Shown piece after piece: positions 1 to 12,400 of a stretch of 64,000 nucleotides of DNA. The position numbers and the translations under genes were made by a program. Within the stretch, counting starts at the first letter, position 1. Every line of letters starts with the position of its first letter. This DNA is from Trichodelitschia bisporula. Its lineage: Eukaryota > Ascomycota > Dothideomycetes > Phaeotrichales > Phaeotrichaceae. The notes below the pieces were generated by a model that saw nothing but the letters and a program-made list of their open reading frames with translations, searched no databases and was not told the origin of the DNA. The stretch covers positions 257,395 to 321,394 of the forward strand of contig ML996699.1 of NCBI GenBank assembly GCA_010356995.1, in the 5' to 3' direction.

Positions 1-958
1 ATCCAGAACCGCCGACGATAGCATGCCTACGAGAACACTCATAAGTTGATATCGTCAGTTGGTACCGCACTCTCATGCCGATAACTGAAGACACTCGCTG
101 TCCTGTGCGCTCGATGGACGCGAAGAGAGTGGAGTTCGACTTTACCGCAAGATAACAATGAGCATCTGGTCTCCACGGCCGTACCACAGCACAGTCATAT
201 CGCCCTCGCCTGTTGAGCAGAAAGGTGGAGCTTTATTCTCGTCCAGCGAGTGAATCATTGCCATTCTTCGGAGGGCGAACGGCAACTTCGGCGGACTACC
301 GAGTGTCCACCAAGAATGCTCGACCTGCCATGCGTAGCCTTGCAACAACCATCCCCAACACATCTCCACCATGGCCACAGCCGCCTCTCAGATGCAGGAA
401 CTGTGGGATCTTACGCTTATCGACGGAGCTCCTCGTCAATTTATACTGCGCTCGTGTGGCCAAGACTCCCGCATATCGATATCACTGGCGTCTGGATCCA
501 GGGTAGCGGAATGTACTGGAACCCGTACCATTGACAGCCGTCATGTACCGCAATTCCCCCGGCGACTGCCGACCTAGACTCGATCAGATGTCCGATTTTT
601 CCGGCCGGACTCGAAGAATACTAAGCCATGACGTGGGGTAGCCACTTATCCACCATTCGTTGACTGTGTCTTGAGCACGTTAGCAGCGATGCTGATGGTA
701 CCTTCTTCTACTACAATCTTCGTATTGCTACCATCTGTTACTTCCGTGCAATCTCGTTGGACACCCGTTCTCATGAGAATTCTGCATCCGTCCTGTGTTC
801 GCCCAAAACAGAGAAAATATTTGTCGTCGAGGTATTTCTTCCCATTCCTCCTCCTAGATCAGGCACAACAAAGAACCCGTCGATCGGAGAGTGTACATTC
901 ATTCCTATATCCATAGCTTTAATCCTCCTCGCCGTGCCACGGCAGTGGCCGTGGACTA
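1..958. other. Left-edge non-coding sequence
   Basis: No convincing gene is visible. Short open frames on both strands lack recognisable motifs and mostly lack a usable ATG. The last few hundred bases are probably the promoter and 5' leader of the Prm10-like gene that starts at 959. Confidence 0.5.
937..954 (+). promoter_or_regulatory. Stem-loop just upstream of the Prm10-like start codon
   Basis: A perfect 7-bp inverted repeat, CCACGGC and GCCGTGG, is separated by a 4-nt loop (AGTG). It ends 4 nt before the ATG at 959. If the transcript starts upstream, the scanning ribosome would meet a GC-rich hairpin right at the start codon. The pairing is seen directly. A regulatory effect is inferred. 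Confidence 0.35.
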
Positions 959-3900
959 ATGGATCCTCCCACAGGCGACGAGAATTCCAAGCTTAGTGTC
1001 AGCGGCGGCCGTTCTCCAGAGGCGGAATCATCACAGCAGCCCTTGGCTATCCCCTCTGATATGAGCACAGCAGAGGGGAAGCGAAAGAAAGTCGAATTCT
1101 CAAGAGATACCGCCCCGCCTTCGCCCGAGGAACCATTATCCCCCTTCGAACATGTCTACCCAGTCAGCCCCCAGGGGAACACGACACCGAGTCCGTCCCG
1201 TCCGAGCCCAACGCTCTCGGATAGCCCGCAACATGACGAGCCGCCCCTCGTCCGCCGGAACTCGGTCTCGGATCAGGAGCTTTCAAGGCAAATCCACCAT
1301 GCCTTTGGTAAGCCGTATCATCCAAAGAAGCCCGCGATCCGCAAGTCCACCTTCGTCAAACCCCCGGAGCCAGAACTCGCCGAGGAGGAGCTCCACGGCA
1401 CGGTGAAGTCCCGCTCCGTCGTCGAAGCTCAGGAGCGCGCCAAACGCCTAGCAGCCAGAGTAGGGACCTACTCCGCCAACATATCGCGCGTCAACTCAAC
1501 TGACACCATGGGCGATCAGATAGCCGTAGCCGGACCAAGCAGCCACGCCCCAGCAGCCGAAACCGACACGGATGACGATTCAGAGGACGATCTATACCTA
1601 CGAAACGTCGATCGAAGCAAGCGCACCGGTGGAGACGGACCCGTCGAACGCGCCACAACCGAAACACGCAACCTCGTCAGTACGTTCGGAGGCGCCCAGT
1701 CCTCCGGCCGCAAACGCCCCACCCCCATCCAGGCGCCCCCCTACGAGCCGCGACCCTACCAGTCCCGCTCCCGCAATCCGGACGAGGAGGAGTACTTGAC
1801 GTCCGGTCAGGTCACGCCCATGACGGAGGGGGGCAGCATCACCGAGGAATACGTCCCCCCTCCTTCGACGTACCGCCCCGGCCTGCTTGCGGACCTGCTC
1901 ACTTTGCGCGGGAAGCGCGAGCGCTATGCTTACGGCCGGTCGCGCGACTCGAGTGCCGAACCCAGCTTGACTAGTACGCCGCCGCGGTCGGGGGCGTCGA
2001 CGCCGACGGGCCGTGGGAGGTTCTTCCGCCGGCGCACCCGCGAGGGGCTGCCGTATTCGGGGTCCGTTGCGCAGTTGATTGGGTCATCGTCGACGCTTGC
2101 GCTACCGACGCTTCAGTCGGCGGAGGGGTTTGCCGAGCAGGCCAAGCGGCAGCGGCCGAAGCGCCCGGAGAACCGGAAGCGGACCAGCAGTGCGTTTACC
2201 ACGGCGTTGAACCGCATGTACCGCGGTCGGAACGAGGATGAGGTGCGAATCACGGTGCATATTGCCGAGACCATCGCGCGCCAGAAGTACCTGGTGAAGC
2301 TGTGCCAGGCGCTGATGATGTACGGGGCGCCGACACACCGCCTCGAGGAGTACTTGAAGATGTCAGCCCGCGTGCTCGAGATCGAGGGCCAGTTCCTGTA
2401 TATCCCCGGGTGCATGATCATCGCGTTCGATGACTCCTCCACGCACACCACGGAGGTCAAGCTTGTCAAGACGACGCAGGGCGTTGACCTCGGCAAGCTG
2501 CGCGACACACACGAAATATACAAGGAAGTCGTGCACGACATGATTGGCGTCGAGGAGGCGACGCGCCGGCTGAACGCGGTCCAGCGCCGCAAGCGCAAGT
2601 ACCCGCTGTGGTTCATCGTGTTCACGTACGGGCTGGCGTCGGCGTTCGTCGGGCCCTTTGCCTTCGAAGCGCGTCTCATTGACATGCCCATCTCCTTTCT
2701 CCTCGGCATCCTCCTCGGCACGCTGCAGCACGTTTTAGCGCCCAAGTCGGACCTGTATGCGAACGTTTTCGAGATCAGCGCGGCGGTTATGTCGTCCTTC
2801 CTGGCGCGGGCGATGGGGTCCATCCGTAACTCCCATGGCGAGTTCATCTTCTGCTTCTCCGCGCTGGCGCAAAGCGGCATCACTCTCATCCTGCCGGGCT
2901 ACGCCGTGCTCTGCGCGTCCCTTGAACTGCAATCCAAAAGCATAATCGCCGGCTCCGTGCGCATGGTCTACGCGCTAATATACTCCTTCTTCCTCGGCTT
3001 CGGCATCACCGTCGGTACCGTAGTCTACGGCCTCATGGACCACAAAGCCAGCAGCGAAACCACGTGCGGGAACAAAATCCCCACGGGCTACTACATCCTC
3101 TTCGTCCCCGGCTTCACCATCTGCCTCATCATCATCAACCGCGCGAAATGGAAACAAGCACCCATAATGATGGTCATAGCCCTCTCGGGCTACGTCGTCA
3201 ACTTCTTCGCCAGCCGCCACCTCCACGGCAACACCCAGGTCATAAACACCCTCTCCGCCCTCGTCATCGGCATCGAAGCGAATCTCTACTCCCGCCTCGG
3301 GCCCCGCTGCGACAACTACGTCTCCCACAAATGGGCCCGCTACGTACAACCCTGGCTTAGGCCGCGCCTCCGTCCCGTCCGCCGCTTCGCCCGCCACTTC
3401 GCCCGGCACACGCGCCGCGCGGTCCGGCGTGCCGAGCGCTACGTCCCCCGCACCGCCCGCCTGCCATGGATCAAGTGGCTCAAGCGCGTGCCCAAGCTAC
3501 TGCGCCGCCGCAAACCCCTCCCCGAAGATCCAGAGGAAAAGGCCCGCGAGGAAGAAGCGGCGGACCGGCGGGACGCGCGGCTGAAGAGGCGGGCGGAGCG
3601 GCGGGCGGCACGCGGGGATGGGTACCCGCTTAGGCGGGCGCGAGTGCGGAAGGAGCGGGGGAGCGATGAGTCCGGGTCGGAGTCTGAGTCTGAGGGGAGT
3701 AGTTCGAGTTCGGAGAGCCCGGAGCGGCCGGTGCGGGACAAGGTTGGGTTTGGGCTTGCGGCGGCGGCGATGTTGCCCGCTATTTTTGTGCAGGTGCCGA
3801 GTGGGCTCGCCGTAGGGGGCAGTTTACTGAGTGGTCTGGCGAGTGCGGATGAGCTGGTTAATGGGGAGGGTCAAACGACGGTGGTGAGCAATGCGAGGGA

Positions 3901-4042
3901 CGCGACGGTGATGAATGGGACGGCGTTTAATGTCGGGTACAGCGTTATTCAGGTGGCGATTGGGATTACGGTTGGCTTATTCCTGAGCGCGTGGATTGTG
4001 TATCCGTTTGGGAAGAAGAGGAGTGGGCTGTTTAGCTTTTAG
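959..4042 (+). CDS. Prm10/ThrE-like (DUF1212) multi-pass membrane protein
   Basis: Single-exon gene of 1027 aa in the fungal pheromone-regulated membrane protein 10 family, related to bacterial threonine/serine exporters (ThrE, DUF1212). Residues 1 to about 420 are a polar Ser/Pro/Arg-rich tail, likely cytosolic. The conserved core starts near residue 430 (ETIARQKYLVKLCQALMMYG) and carries the family stretch RLEEYLKMSARVLEI, followed by about ten hydrophobic segments. Near residues 800-930 the core is interrupted by an Arg-rich, then Glu/Ser-rich insert. It resumes at AAAAMLPAIFVQVPSGLAVG and ends with a final hydrophobic helix. The ATG at 959 is the first in the frame. Substrate and membrane are unknown. 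The family assignment is secure, but transport activity is inferred from the bacterial relatives. Confidence 0.88.
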   Translation: MDPPTGDENSKLSVSGGRSPEAESSQQPLAIPSDMSTAEGKRKKVEFSRDTAPPSPEEPLSPFEHVYPVSPQGNTTPSPSRPSPTLSDSPQHDEPPLVRRNSVSDQELSRQIHHAFGKPYHPKKPAIRKSTFVKPPEPELAEEELHGTVKSRSVVEAQERAKRLAARVGTYSANISRVNSTDTMGDQIAVAGPSSHAPAAETDTDDDSEDDLYLRNVDRSKRTGGDGPVERATTETRNLVSTFGGAQSSGRKRPTPIQAPPYEPRPYQSRSRNPDEEEYLTSGQVTPMTEGGSITEEYVPPPSTYRPGLLADLLTLRGKRERYAYGRSRDSSAEPSLTSTPPRSGASTPTGRGRFFRRRTREGLPYSGSVAQLIGSSSTLALPTLQSAEGFAEQAKRQRPKRPENRKRTSSAFTTALNRMYRGRNEDEVRITVHIAETIARQKYLVKLCQALMMYGAPTHRLEEYLKMSARVLEIEGQFLYIPGCMIIAFDDSSTHTTEVKLVKTTQGVDLGKLRDTHEIYKEVVHDMIGVEEATRRLNAVQRRKRKYPLWFIVFTYGLASAFVGPFAFEARLIDMPISFLLGILLGTLQHVLAPKSDLYANVFEISAAVMSSFLARAMGSIRNSHGEFIFCFSALAQSGITLILPGYAVLCASLELQSKSIIAGSVRMVYALIYSFFLGFGITVGTVVYGLMDHKASSETTCGNKIPTGYYILFVPGFTICLIIINRAKWKQAPIMMVIALSGYVVNFFASRHLHGNTQVINTLSALVIGIEANLYSRLGPRCDNYVSHKWARYVQPWLRPRLRPVRRFARHFARHTRRAVRRAERYVPRTARLPWIKWLKRVPKLLRRRKPLPEDPEEKAREEEAADRRDARLKRRAERRAARGDGYPLRRARVRKERGSDESGSESESEGSSSSSESPERPVRDKVGFGLAAAAMLPAIFVQVPSGLAVGGSLLSGLASADELVNGEGQTTVVSNARDATVMNGTAFNVGYSVIQVAIGITVGLFLSAWIVYPFGKKRSGLFSF

Positions 4043-4990
4043 CTTTTGGGCATTGGGTGGTGTTTTGGTGCGGTGGGTGGATGGGCATATAGATTTTTGC
4101 TTTGGATGATTCCCTCGACGTCTCGCGAGCGCGTCGTGGAGACTGATGCATGGCATAGCATAGAACTGGACGTAATCAGCAGATGAACCGCGAGGCTCGG
4201 AAGAGCACCCACCGCAGTCCCGTACCAAGTATCCCGAAGCAAGCTCCACCATTACCGCAGCACGCATCACTCAAACCACCAAGTCTTTCAACACTGATGT
4301 CCCACTCGAGACCGCAGTCCCGCCTGAATTACTCTCCGTACCTAACTAGCAGCGCGCGTGCGTCGACAACAAAGCTGATACCCTCGGCTAGCGTCTGATG
4401 TGATGGATAAAGGCAAGCGAGGGATGAGTGCGAATCCCCAGGCGCACGAGGCGCAAAGTGCAAAGCAAAGAAAAGACGCTGAACCTCCCTCGATCACCAT
4501 ATAGGGCCTGTCCAGCCCGTCAGTCCCACCCCAACCTCCCACAGATTGCTGATATGCGCGAAAAAGAAACCATTCTTGTGACCAAAAGGGGAATAACAGG
4601 CGTGAAGTGAACATAGAAAAACGGTACCACATCTCATCAGCAAGGGAGTATGCGCGCAAAAAAAAAATAGATGAGTTAAAGGAAATAACGAGACTGGTAC
4701 ATCTCACGCTCCGCCGCCATGATAACCCCCGCTCACGCTGCAAACGCAAGACACGCCATCTCGCAGCGCCAATAAAGTGTAAATGTCGCCATTGAAGATG
4801 AATCGAGAACTCAGAACGCCCTAGTGGTAACAAGTTACAATGAAATAAATCGACCATCCAGCAACGTCCCAACTGCCGGACTGCTTAGCCAGTCCATGAA
4901 ATCATCGCGATCGGCTGAATCCCAGCACTTTTCCCACCCATCGAGGTCGTAGGTAATGAAGCTGCCATACTATAGGCCGTTGCGGTTGAC
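4043..4990. other. Intergenic between convergent genes
   Basis: The Prm10-like gene (+) and the G-alpha gene (-) converge here, so this stretch should hold both 3' UTRs. An A-rich tract (nine A's near 4660) and AATAAA-like strings occur. No protein-like reading frame is convincing. Confidence 0.5.
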
Positions 4991-6199
4991 TTAGATCAGA
5001 CCGCACATCCGCAAGTTCTCTTGAATGATGATATCTACGAAATTAGTAATTGTATATAGAGTATACGGAAAGGATTATATACCATTCACCGCCGCCATGA
5101 CGAAGCGGATTTGCATAGTGTCGGTCGCGCACGTAAAGTGCGTATAGATCTGCTTCGTCTCGTGCTGGTTCAGCGACACGAAACGGTTCAAGATGTAGTC
5201 GCACGCCGCCTGGTAGTCTGAGCCGCCCTCATAATCGGGGAAGTAGTTCTTCATCGGGCTGATAGGAAGCTTCTCCTTGAAGCGATCGATCTTGTTCAGG
5301 AAAAGAATGATTGATGTCTTGATGAACCACCGCGAGTTGCAGATGGAGTCAAACAGTGTCAACGCCTCTTGCATGCGGTTCACCGTCTCGTCCTCAAAGA
5401 GCAACTGATCGTACTCGGAGATGGCGACAAGGAAGAGGATAGTAGTGACGTTCTCGAAGCAGTGGATCCACTTCTTCCGCTCTGACCGCTGGCCACCGAC
5501 GTCGAACATGCGGTACGTCAGGTCGCCGATGATGAAGGTGGTCTCGGTGATACCGGTGGTCTTGACACGCGAGCGCAGGACGTCTTGGTCATTGGGGATG
5601 TAATCGGGAGCGGCGATGCGGTCAATCGAATCAAAGTAGCTGTGATAGGTCAGTTACCGCAATCGTCAACTTATCGTTGGTAGTCAAACGTACTACTTGG
5701 CCGAGTCATTCAGCTGGTATTCCCGCGACCGTTGGAAGCAGGATTGGACGCCAGCATCCTTCCAGAGCACGGCAATGGCGTTGCCAACCTCCGTGGGTAA
5801 CCGATCGCCTTCGATTTGCGAGGGTTGCATGAAGATGGTCTGCACATGGTAGTCGGCGCGCTGGTCGGCAAGCGGGAGTTCGAGCGACTCCATGGCTTCG
5901 AGGATGACGCGCATCGATTGGACGGTGTTGGAGAAGATTATTTCCTTGAACGACTCTCGCTCATCCCTCGAGTAGCCGCCCTCATGGATGAGCTTCATCT
6001 GCTTCAGAATCGTGGACTTTCCAGATTCACCGGCACCTAAGACGATAAGAAGAGTGTAGTCGGTGGTCAGGGTCTACGCACCTAGGAGCAGCATCTTGAT
6101 CTCATTGCGCTGCATCAAGCGATCCTTCTTGAGCTGGTTCTCAATCTCCTCATTCCGGGCCTTGCCCTCCTTCTCCTCTGTGCTCATACCACAACCCAT
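4991..6199 (-). CDS. Heterotrimeric G-protein alpha subunit, group I (Gi-like)
   Basis: Four exons (introns 6037-6081, 5640-5693 and 5035-5082) give exactly 353 aa, the usual length of fungal group I G-alpha proteins such as FadA, GNA-1 and CPG-1. The N-terminus [20 protein letters not shown] carries Gly2 (myristoylation) and Cys3 (palmitoylation). The P-loop GAGESGKS lies at residues 40-47. Switch I has RVKTTGIT, switch II has [12 protein letters not shown], and the guanine-specificity motifs are NKID and TCAT. The C-terminus is CGLI, with Cys at -4, the pertussis-toxin-type site. The protein binds and hydrolyses GTP below the plasma membrane and couples seven-helix receptors to growth, mating and conidiation pathways in related fungi. 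No broken or missing key residue is seen. Confidence 0.97.
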
Positions 6200-9100
6200 T
6201 GTGAAGGGTGTATGCAGGGACGACTGTGTGTGGGGGAGAGAGATGCGACGATAATTGGTGACCCAAGGTCCAACGCGAATGGTCCAGTCAAGTGAACTAT
6301 AGGAAGAGGTTGTAAGCGTTGGCGGCTGCGAATAGTATTGAGTTTGCCTTTCGGTGTTGTGATGTGTGGAGTTGGTGAACAAAAAGTTGGGGAAGCGCGA
6401 GTTTCGGGGGTGCAGTCCAAAGGGGGAAGGACCGACGGAGTCCACGAAACAATGACTAGGGCTGGAGGGGGTGTGAATGGGAAGTGGAGCGACGTACCTA
6501 ACAATGAACTGGATCAATCGTGATCGTGAAGAAGGACAAACAATTGTTGTGATGCCGAATGGGTTGGGAGTGGTCGGGGAGTGAAAGATGGGGTCGGGAT
6601 TTGGAGATTGGGATGCGTGGAGACGGGAGAAAGAGAAGCAGCGGTGGATTCGGGAGGCCGAAGAGGAGAAGCTTGGCGGAACCGGGGGATGTGGGAGGGG
6701 GAGGGGGGAGAAGAGAGAGAGGCAGCGGAAGGCGAGAACAGGAGAGCTGGATTGACGAGCGACAGGGAGGAGCGAGAGAGGGCGGTGGAAGAACTCTTGG
6801 TCCGATGGGCTGCAGTCAATTGTGGACACCACAGCTCTACTTGCACCTTGCAGTCTGCAACTTGTTGCTGCACCTCTAGAACTAAACTGCAGATGTCTTG
6901 CCTGCAAACTGCAACACTACTCGCCTAGCTGCTTTGACGCTAAATACAACTTTATTGGGGATCTTTCCCGCTTCGTTTGCTTCACTTGAAGCTGATGGAT
7001 CTCCGAAATATGCCGGCAGGTGCAGGATCTCGGAGGTGAAAGGCGATATTATGGCGACACAAGCTTACAAACGCAACGGCAAGCTCCTCTCTCAATTGGA
7101 TGCGTGCAGTGCATTATTCAACGGGCAACAGCTGAAGCAAGCCTCCAGTCTCACCTCCAACGTACCGTACTCTTGCATGTTTTTATCTCTTATCACTGCA
7201 GGTTTCTCTTTGATGCTGCAAGATGCAGTCTTCAGCTTAGGCTGTCCGATATCCTCTAATCTCATCTCCTCGTTGAACTATCGGCGCCTCATTCACCACT
7301 TCCACGCGGAAGCCGTCAATGTCAAAATCTGTGCCTGGTGCGGAGGAGCCGGGGGCGCACCCTAAAGGAGCATCTTGGACACCAAGCGACCCGACGCCAA
7401 ACCTTAAATGATGCCGCCACGCTGCACTCGCTCCTCCAGGCATGAAAAAGTATCCAGCCGAGCTAGCCGTGCCAGCCTCCCGGGTTTCTTTGCTGGCAGT
7501 TTGCGTGAAGGGCCAAAGTGAAGAATGACATTGTTCAACTCGTTGAACTGAGAACGTGAGCCCTGTTTCGCAACTCTCTCAATTCCCCAGATATCCTGAG
7601 CCGAAGATCAGTGATCCGACCCCGTCTGACTTGCTTCTTCAAAAGACGCAACAACTCCTCATTACCGGCCCGCCCGCCACGAGGCCCACCGGCCCACTAC
7701 GGTAAGAGCAGCAAAAAAAAAAGCGTCGTCAACGCTTTCTAGAAGCGCTCTAGAAAAGGGGGCGCTCATTGCCATTATTACCAAGCAAACCAACCTCTTT
7801 TCGTCTGACCCGACTCTCTCCCCCCTCCCTGCCGTCGATCGACGGAGAACGAGCAAAAGAAGCGGACGCAGGCAGGACAATGAATACGATAACCCTATGG
7901 GTAAGTACAGTAGTATCAGCGCAGGCACCAAACCCGCAGAACACCTGATGCCCACCTCCTCTTCCCGCCGCCGCACTACGTCCCATCCGTGTTTCAAACG
8001 TCCGCCGCCAAGCCGCCGCCTCCATGCACCCCTCCCCGCCCCGCCCACCCAGGCTCCATTCCGCCACCGCTCTCCGCTCTCCACCATTTTCCCGCCCAGG
8101 CACTCCAGCCAAAGCCCCGTGCAGCCCTTTTCTTAATAATGGGTGCTCATTGGCTAACTTCCTGATATCCGTCACAGCGTCGCGCGCGGCCCCAGGGGAA
8201 AAGGCGCGGACCTCCGTGTGCGCCGAGCGCAGCCTTTTGCGGGGGCCCGGGTTTTGGGCTTGAGGTCACGGGTGCGCGGCTGGAGCGGAGATATCAACAT
8301 CGTTGATGCGTTGTTCGAGTCCACAGAGCACCAGAATGGATGAGCTGGTGCTTTGATAGCCTGATAACTAACCGAAGTCCCCACCTCCGGAGGTAGAGAT
8401 CGTGAGGCCTTCTGCACTCGGAGACCCCCACGCCCAAGTGAGTCAGCCGTCAAACAGCGCGGCCTCCGCAACGGCGGCATCAAACAGGACGACGTACAGC
8501 AGCAGTACTCTCGCATAAACCCCGCTCTCCGGGCATTAGCCCACTCCGCATCGCCTTACATCGGCGTACCCCCACCCCGCGTCCCTTGCATAGGGTGCTG
8601 CTCGGCCCGCCGGTAGGAGCCGAGAGCCCCGCCTCCCATTACCGTACGACGACACATCATCATGGCGAGATGTCACTGTTTGAACCTGCCCGCGCAAGTG
8701 TACAGAAGCGCTTTGCCGCCCTTACATGCCCACAGAGGTGGATGGCGAGGGCGTGTATGATCGCCGCCAGCATACCCCCAACACGCAGCGGGTAGATTGC
8801 GTCAACGCGTTAGCCGCGCTTACCCGCGCGCTGAAACGGCGAAACGGCGGGACCTGCCTTTCTCAGCCTCGCATGTGAACAGTAACTCCAGGCATCTACT
8901 GTAGTGTTCTACATCGAACTATACACGCCTGTATGTCCATGGTAGCGTCACCGCCGCAGCCGTGCTCGCCTACTCGGGCCTTAACACGCAGATATAAGAT
9001 CGCCAGCCTCAGGCTAGCCGATGCCGTGGCGGCTTAACCGCCGTCATATACCCATCCCAGGACTAGCAGCTGCACAATCAGGGGAAAACGGACGAGTCTG

Positions 9101-9493
9101 CTTTGTACAGCACAAGGCTCGTACACGCAAGGGACGAGCTCACAGCCTCAGCACCTAGTCAGTTCCCCAACTACTCGTCGTACTCAAGGATGATAGTATC
9201 TAGCCGCAAACCGCAGCAAAAATGTTGAATTCTTTTTCTCCCTTTTGTTTAGGCCCTCAATATGTACCCGCTACTCCCCCAAACATCCCTCTGCCTTTTG
9301 TGCAAAAACACGACAAAAAGAGGCCGTTAGGGCGCGCGGAAGAATCGTAGAACAAACGTGCGCCAGATCCAAGCCACCAACCCACACATATACGAGTATG
9401 CGCCGATCGGGCAAGCAGCGATGGTGGCCGGCGTCCTAGCCCTCCACGCCATTAGCCCATGTGAGGAAACCCAGACGCTCCCCCAAATCGTCC
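6200..9493. other. Long intergenic region upstream of G-alpha and downstream of PSD2
   Basis: About 3.3 kb without a supportable gene. The first few hundred bases next to 6199 are presumably the G-alpha promoter and leader, purine-rich on + and therefore CT-rich on the transcribed strand. Open frames here begin with non-ATG codons or show no motif. A pair of overlapping hairpins lies at 7720-7756. Confidence 0.5.
7720..7756. repeat. Two overlapping, mutually exclusive inverted repeats
   Basis: The first repeat has arms AAAGCGT (7720-7726) and ACGCTTT (7732-7738) around a 5-nt loop. The second has arms TTTCTAGA (7736-7743) and TCTAGAAA (7749-7756), also around a 5-nt loop. They share 7736-7738, so a single strand could fold only one at full length. 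An A-tract precedes them. No function is known. Confidence 0.4.
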
Positions 9494-12400
9494 TTACATG
9501 CCCTGATAGGGCGCCGCGCCCGGAATCTGCGGCGCCAAACTGCCCCCAATGCGCCGCTGGGCATCCTGCTTCTCCTCCTGCGTCGGGTTTGACTTCTGCA
9601 TATCCTCGGTGTGGGCGGGGTGGTTGAGGGAATGGCCGACCGACATGCCGACGCGGATCTGACCGGTTAGCCGATGCAACTAGGACATAGCCGAAGCAAC
9701 TTACCAGAGTCTCCAGCGCGCTCCGCGAGTTATCGACCAGGTCGTCGTCCCACTGCATCACGCCGGGCTCGAAGAGAAGCAAGATCGTGCTGCCGCCTAC
9801 GGCACATTAGCCCGCTGCCGTATATACACAGCACCGCACTCACCAAACTTAAAGTACCCCAGCTCCTCCGCGCGCGCCACCTTCTCACCCGGCTGTCTCG
9901 TAATAACCGTGCTACCCACCATCATGGCTCCCACGCAAACCACCATAACGCGCCCATGCGCCACAGAGTCAATTGGCACCAGCACGCGGACGTTCTCACC
10001 ATACACATCCAGCGCCGAGCGAATCGCCATCGGGTTAACAGTATAATACTCGCCCTCGATGAGTTTCGGCTCGCCCATGATGCCATCGACAGGAATATGG
10101 AAGCGGTGATAGTCCTGCGGCGCCAGGCGGAAGATACCCAGCGCGCCGCCGGCGAAGCGCTTCGCGTCCTCGGGGTACGCATTGCCGAGCAGACGCTCAA
10201 CGGTGAAGTCGCGGCCCTTGACCCAGATGGTCTGCGCTTCATCGAGCTTATTGAAGACGACGGAGCGGCAGTCGGCGGGCGAGGTGACGATCTGCGGGCG
10301 GTCGGGTGCCGAGCAAGGCCGGGCGTCGGGTTTGAGCGCGCGGTAGAAGAACTGGTTGAAGTTCTTGAATTGCTCCTTGGGGAGCAGGACTTCGCTCATG
10401 TCCAGCTGGTGGAAGTTGATGAAGTCGTCGATTTGCACCGCCGAGGCTGGGTCGTCGTACTTCTTACCCTGCTTGATACTCAGGCTACGGAGCAGCTTTT
10501 TGACTGTGCAGCCGGTAAGAAGAAGGTCTGGTAATAATAGTTGGGGGCAGCAAAGGTAATACATACTTTTCTTCTTCTCCATGCTACTTGCCTTGAGGCC
10601 CTTGTAGAGCAGACGGATACCTAGACGGACGTACACGCTCATGCGCTCCTCGTTGATCTGGCCGGTAATACGATCCTGGACGAGAATGTTCGCCGAGTTG
10701 GCGCCGAGTTTATAACCACCATAGCTGATCTTGGTAATGACCTTCGAGTACCACTTGCGCTGGGCCTGGCTCGCTGTAACAAAGCCAGCCATCACGATGT
10801 TGTTAACTTGTCTCCAATCCTGGCTGGCACACGTCGCGACGTGGGTAATGATGTCAGCATCGGATTTCTTGTTAAGGCGCGGCTGGTGGCAGATCGGACA
10901 TTCGCGGATCTCAATGACGTGCTCCTCGCCGCGGTCATCAATGAGATCATTTTGTCCCAGGGTGCCACCTTCTTCACCTTCGGTTTCTTGTTGCGGTTGC
11001 TGGATGATGGGTATGTTCGTCTGAGAGTCGACAGCAAGGGTCTTTTCCGTGGTGAAGGAACTCGACTCGGACGGCGTCTTGGGGTCAGCAGCAGGAGTAG
11101 CAGGAGTGGTGCCGCCGAGGATCGGTTGGGTGATGGCAGTCGGTAAGTTACGCTTGAGCCAGTTCGTCTTGGATGACTCCGTCTGCTGCAGCTGGTCCTC
11201 CAGACATATGACCGCTTCGTCAAACGACAATGTTGGTACATCTCCAGGCTCGGAATTTGGGAACCGTTTGAAGAAGCCTTCAATAGTGGACTCGTGGAGA
11301 GTAGACCCCAACGTGTCCAACATGGTCGTCAGCTCCACCAGGTCGATCCTACCGCTGTCATCGGCATCATATTGCTTGAGCATTGCGCGCCAAAATTGCT
11401 GCCGTAAGGCCTTGTACGGAAGATATTTGGCACGGACGTAGATGGTGGGATTATGCTTAGCCTCCCAGCGTTCCTTGTTCTTCAACTCCAATGGAAGAAC
11501 ATAGGATTTCAGCGCTGGGTCATCCAGACCATCGGCAGTGGCTGGGTTCATAGCCGGCAGCACCATAGAGCTATCGGCCGAGACGGAAGGCGCGCTGGTT
11601 GGAGCTGCAGGGGTCGTGGTACCGCTAGCCCAATCCTCTTGTGTCGACGCAGGTGACAGATGTGGACCAGTATTTTCACGCTGGACCACAGGCCGGGCCG
11701 CCATCTTGGAAAGGCTCTGCTGCGATGCGGACCTCGACAAAGGCAGTCTGAACCGGGACCGCTTAGCTTCTTGCTGCGTAGATACCAACCCAGGTTCCGG
11801 GATTTCCGGCAAGTCATAGAGACCTGTCTCGGGGTCGGCTTCAGGAGCTGCATTGACGACACTCTCCAGGGGGAAGTTGACAGCTCCGACGTAGTCGTTC
11901 CCGGAGAATTTATCTCTGTCTACAACGGTAAAGCTCATCTGATATTTGATCTCATGGCGCATAACCTGGAAGACGAGTTTCTCATCGTAAACAGGGTTCA
12001 GGCAATGGCGAACGACACGAGTGCGGTAGGTTTTCCGTCCGAGAGATGTAACGACGAACGGGTCCATATCGAACGAGGTGCGTGTAACTAGATAAATTAG
12101 TACGGGCTCGAAGGCTCAAGATATACCTACGGTTCTTTTCAGGGGGCAAGTCCGTAATCTTCTGGATCTCCATGAACAAGACACCAGCCACATCGGAGCC
12201 GCTGCTGAACTCGTAGCCGTGCTCTTTTGCCTTGCGCTTGAGACGTGCAAGACGGCGACGCTTCTTCTTCTTATCCACCGTCTCCGGCGCTTTGTTCTCA
12301 TCAAGCTCTCCAGGAGTCACTGGTTCTTCAAAATCTTCATCTTCATCCTCGTCTCCTTCTCCTTCTCCTGCAAATTCATCGCTCGCCTCGGGGCTCGGAG

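Noticed and set aside
2113-2889. 258-codon frame antisense to the Prm10-like gene
   Set aside because: A shadow of a strongly conserved coding sequence in GC-biased codons. It has no features of its own.
6898-7365. 155-codon plus-strand frame with a hydrophobic start that could suggest a secreted protein
   Set aside because: It begins with TTG, has no ATG before the hydrophobic stretch, and shows no conserved pattern.
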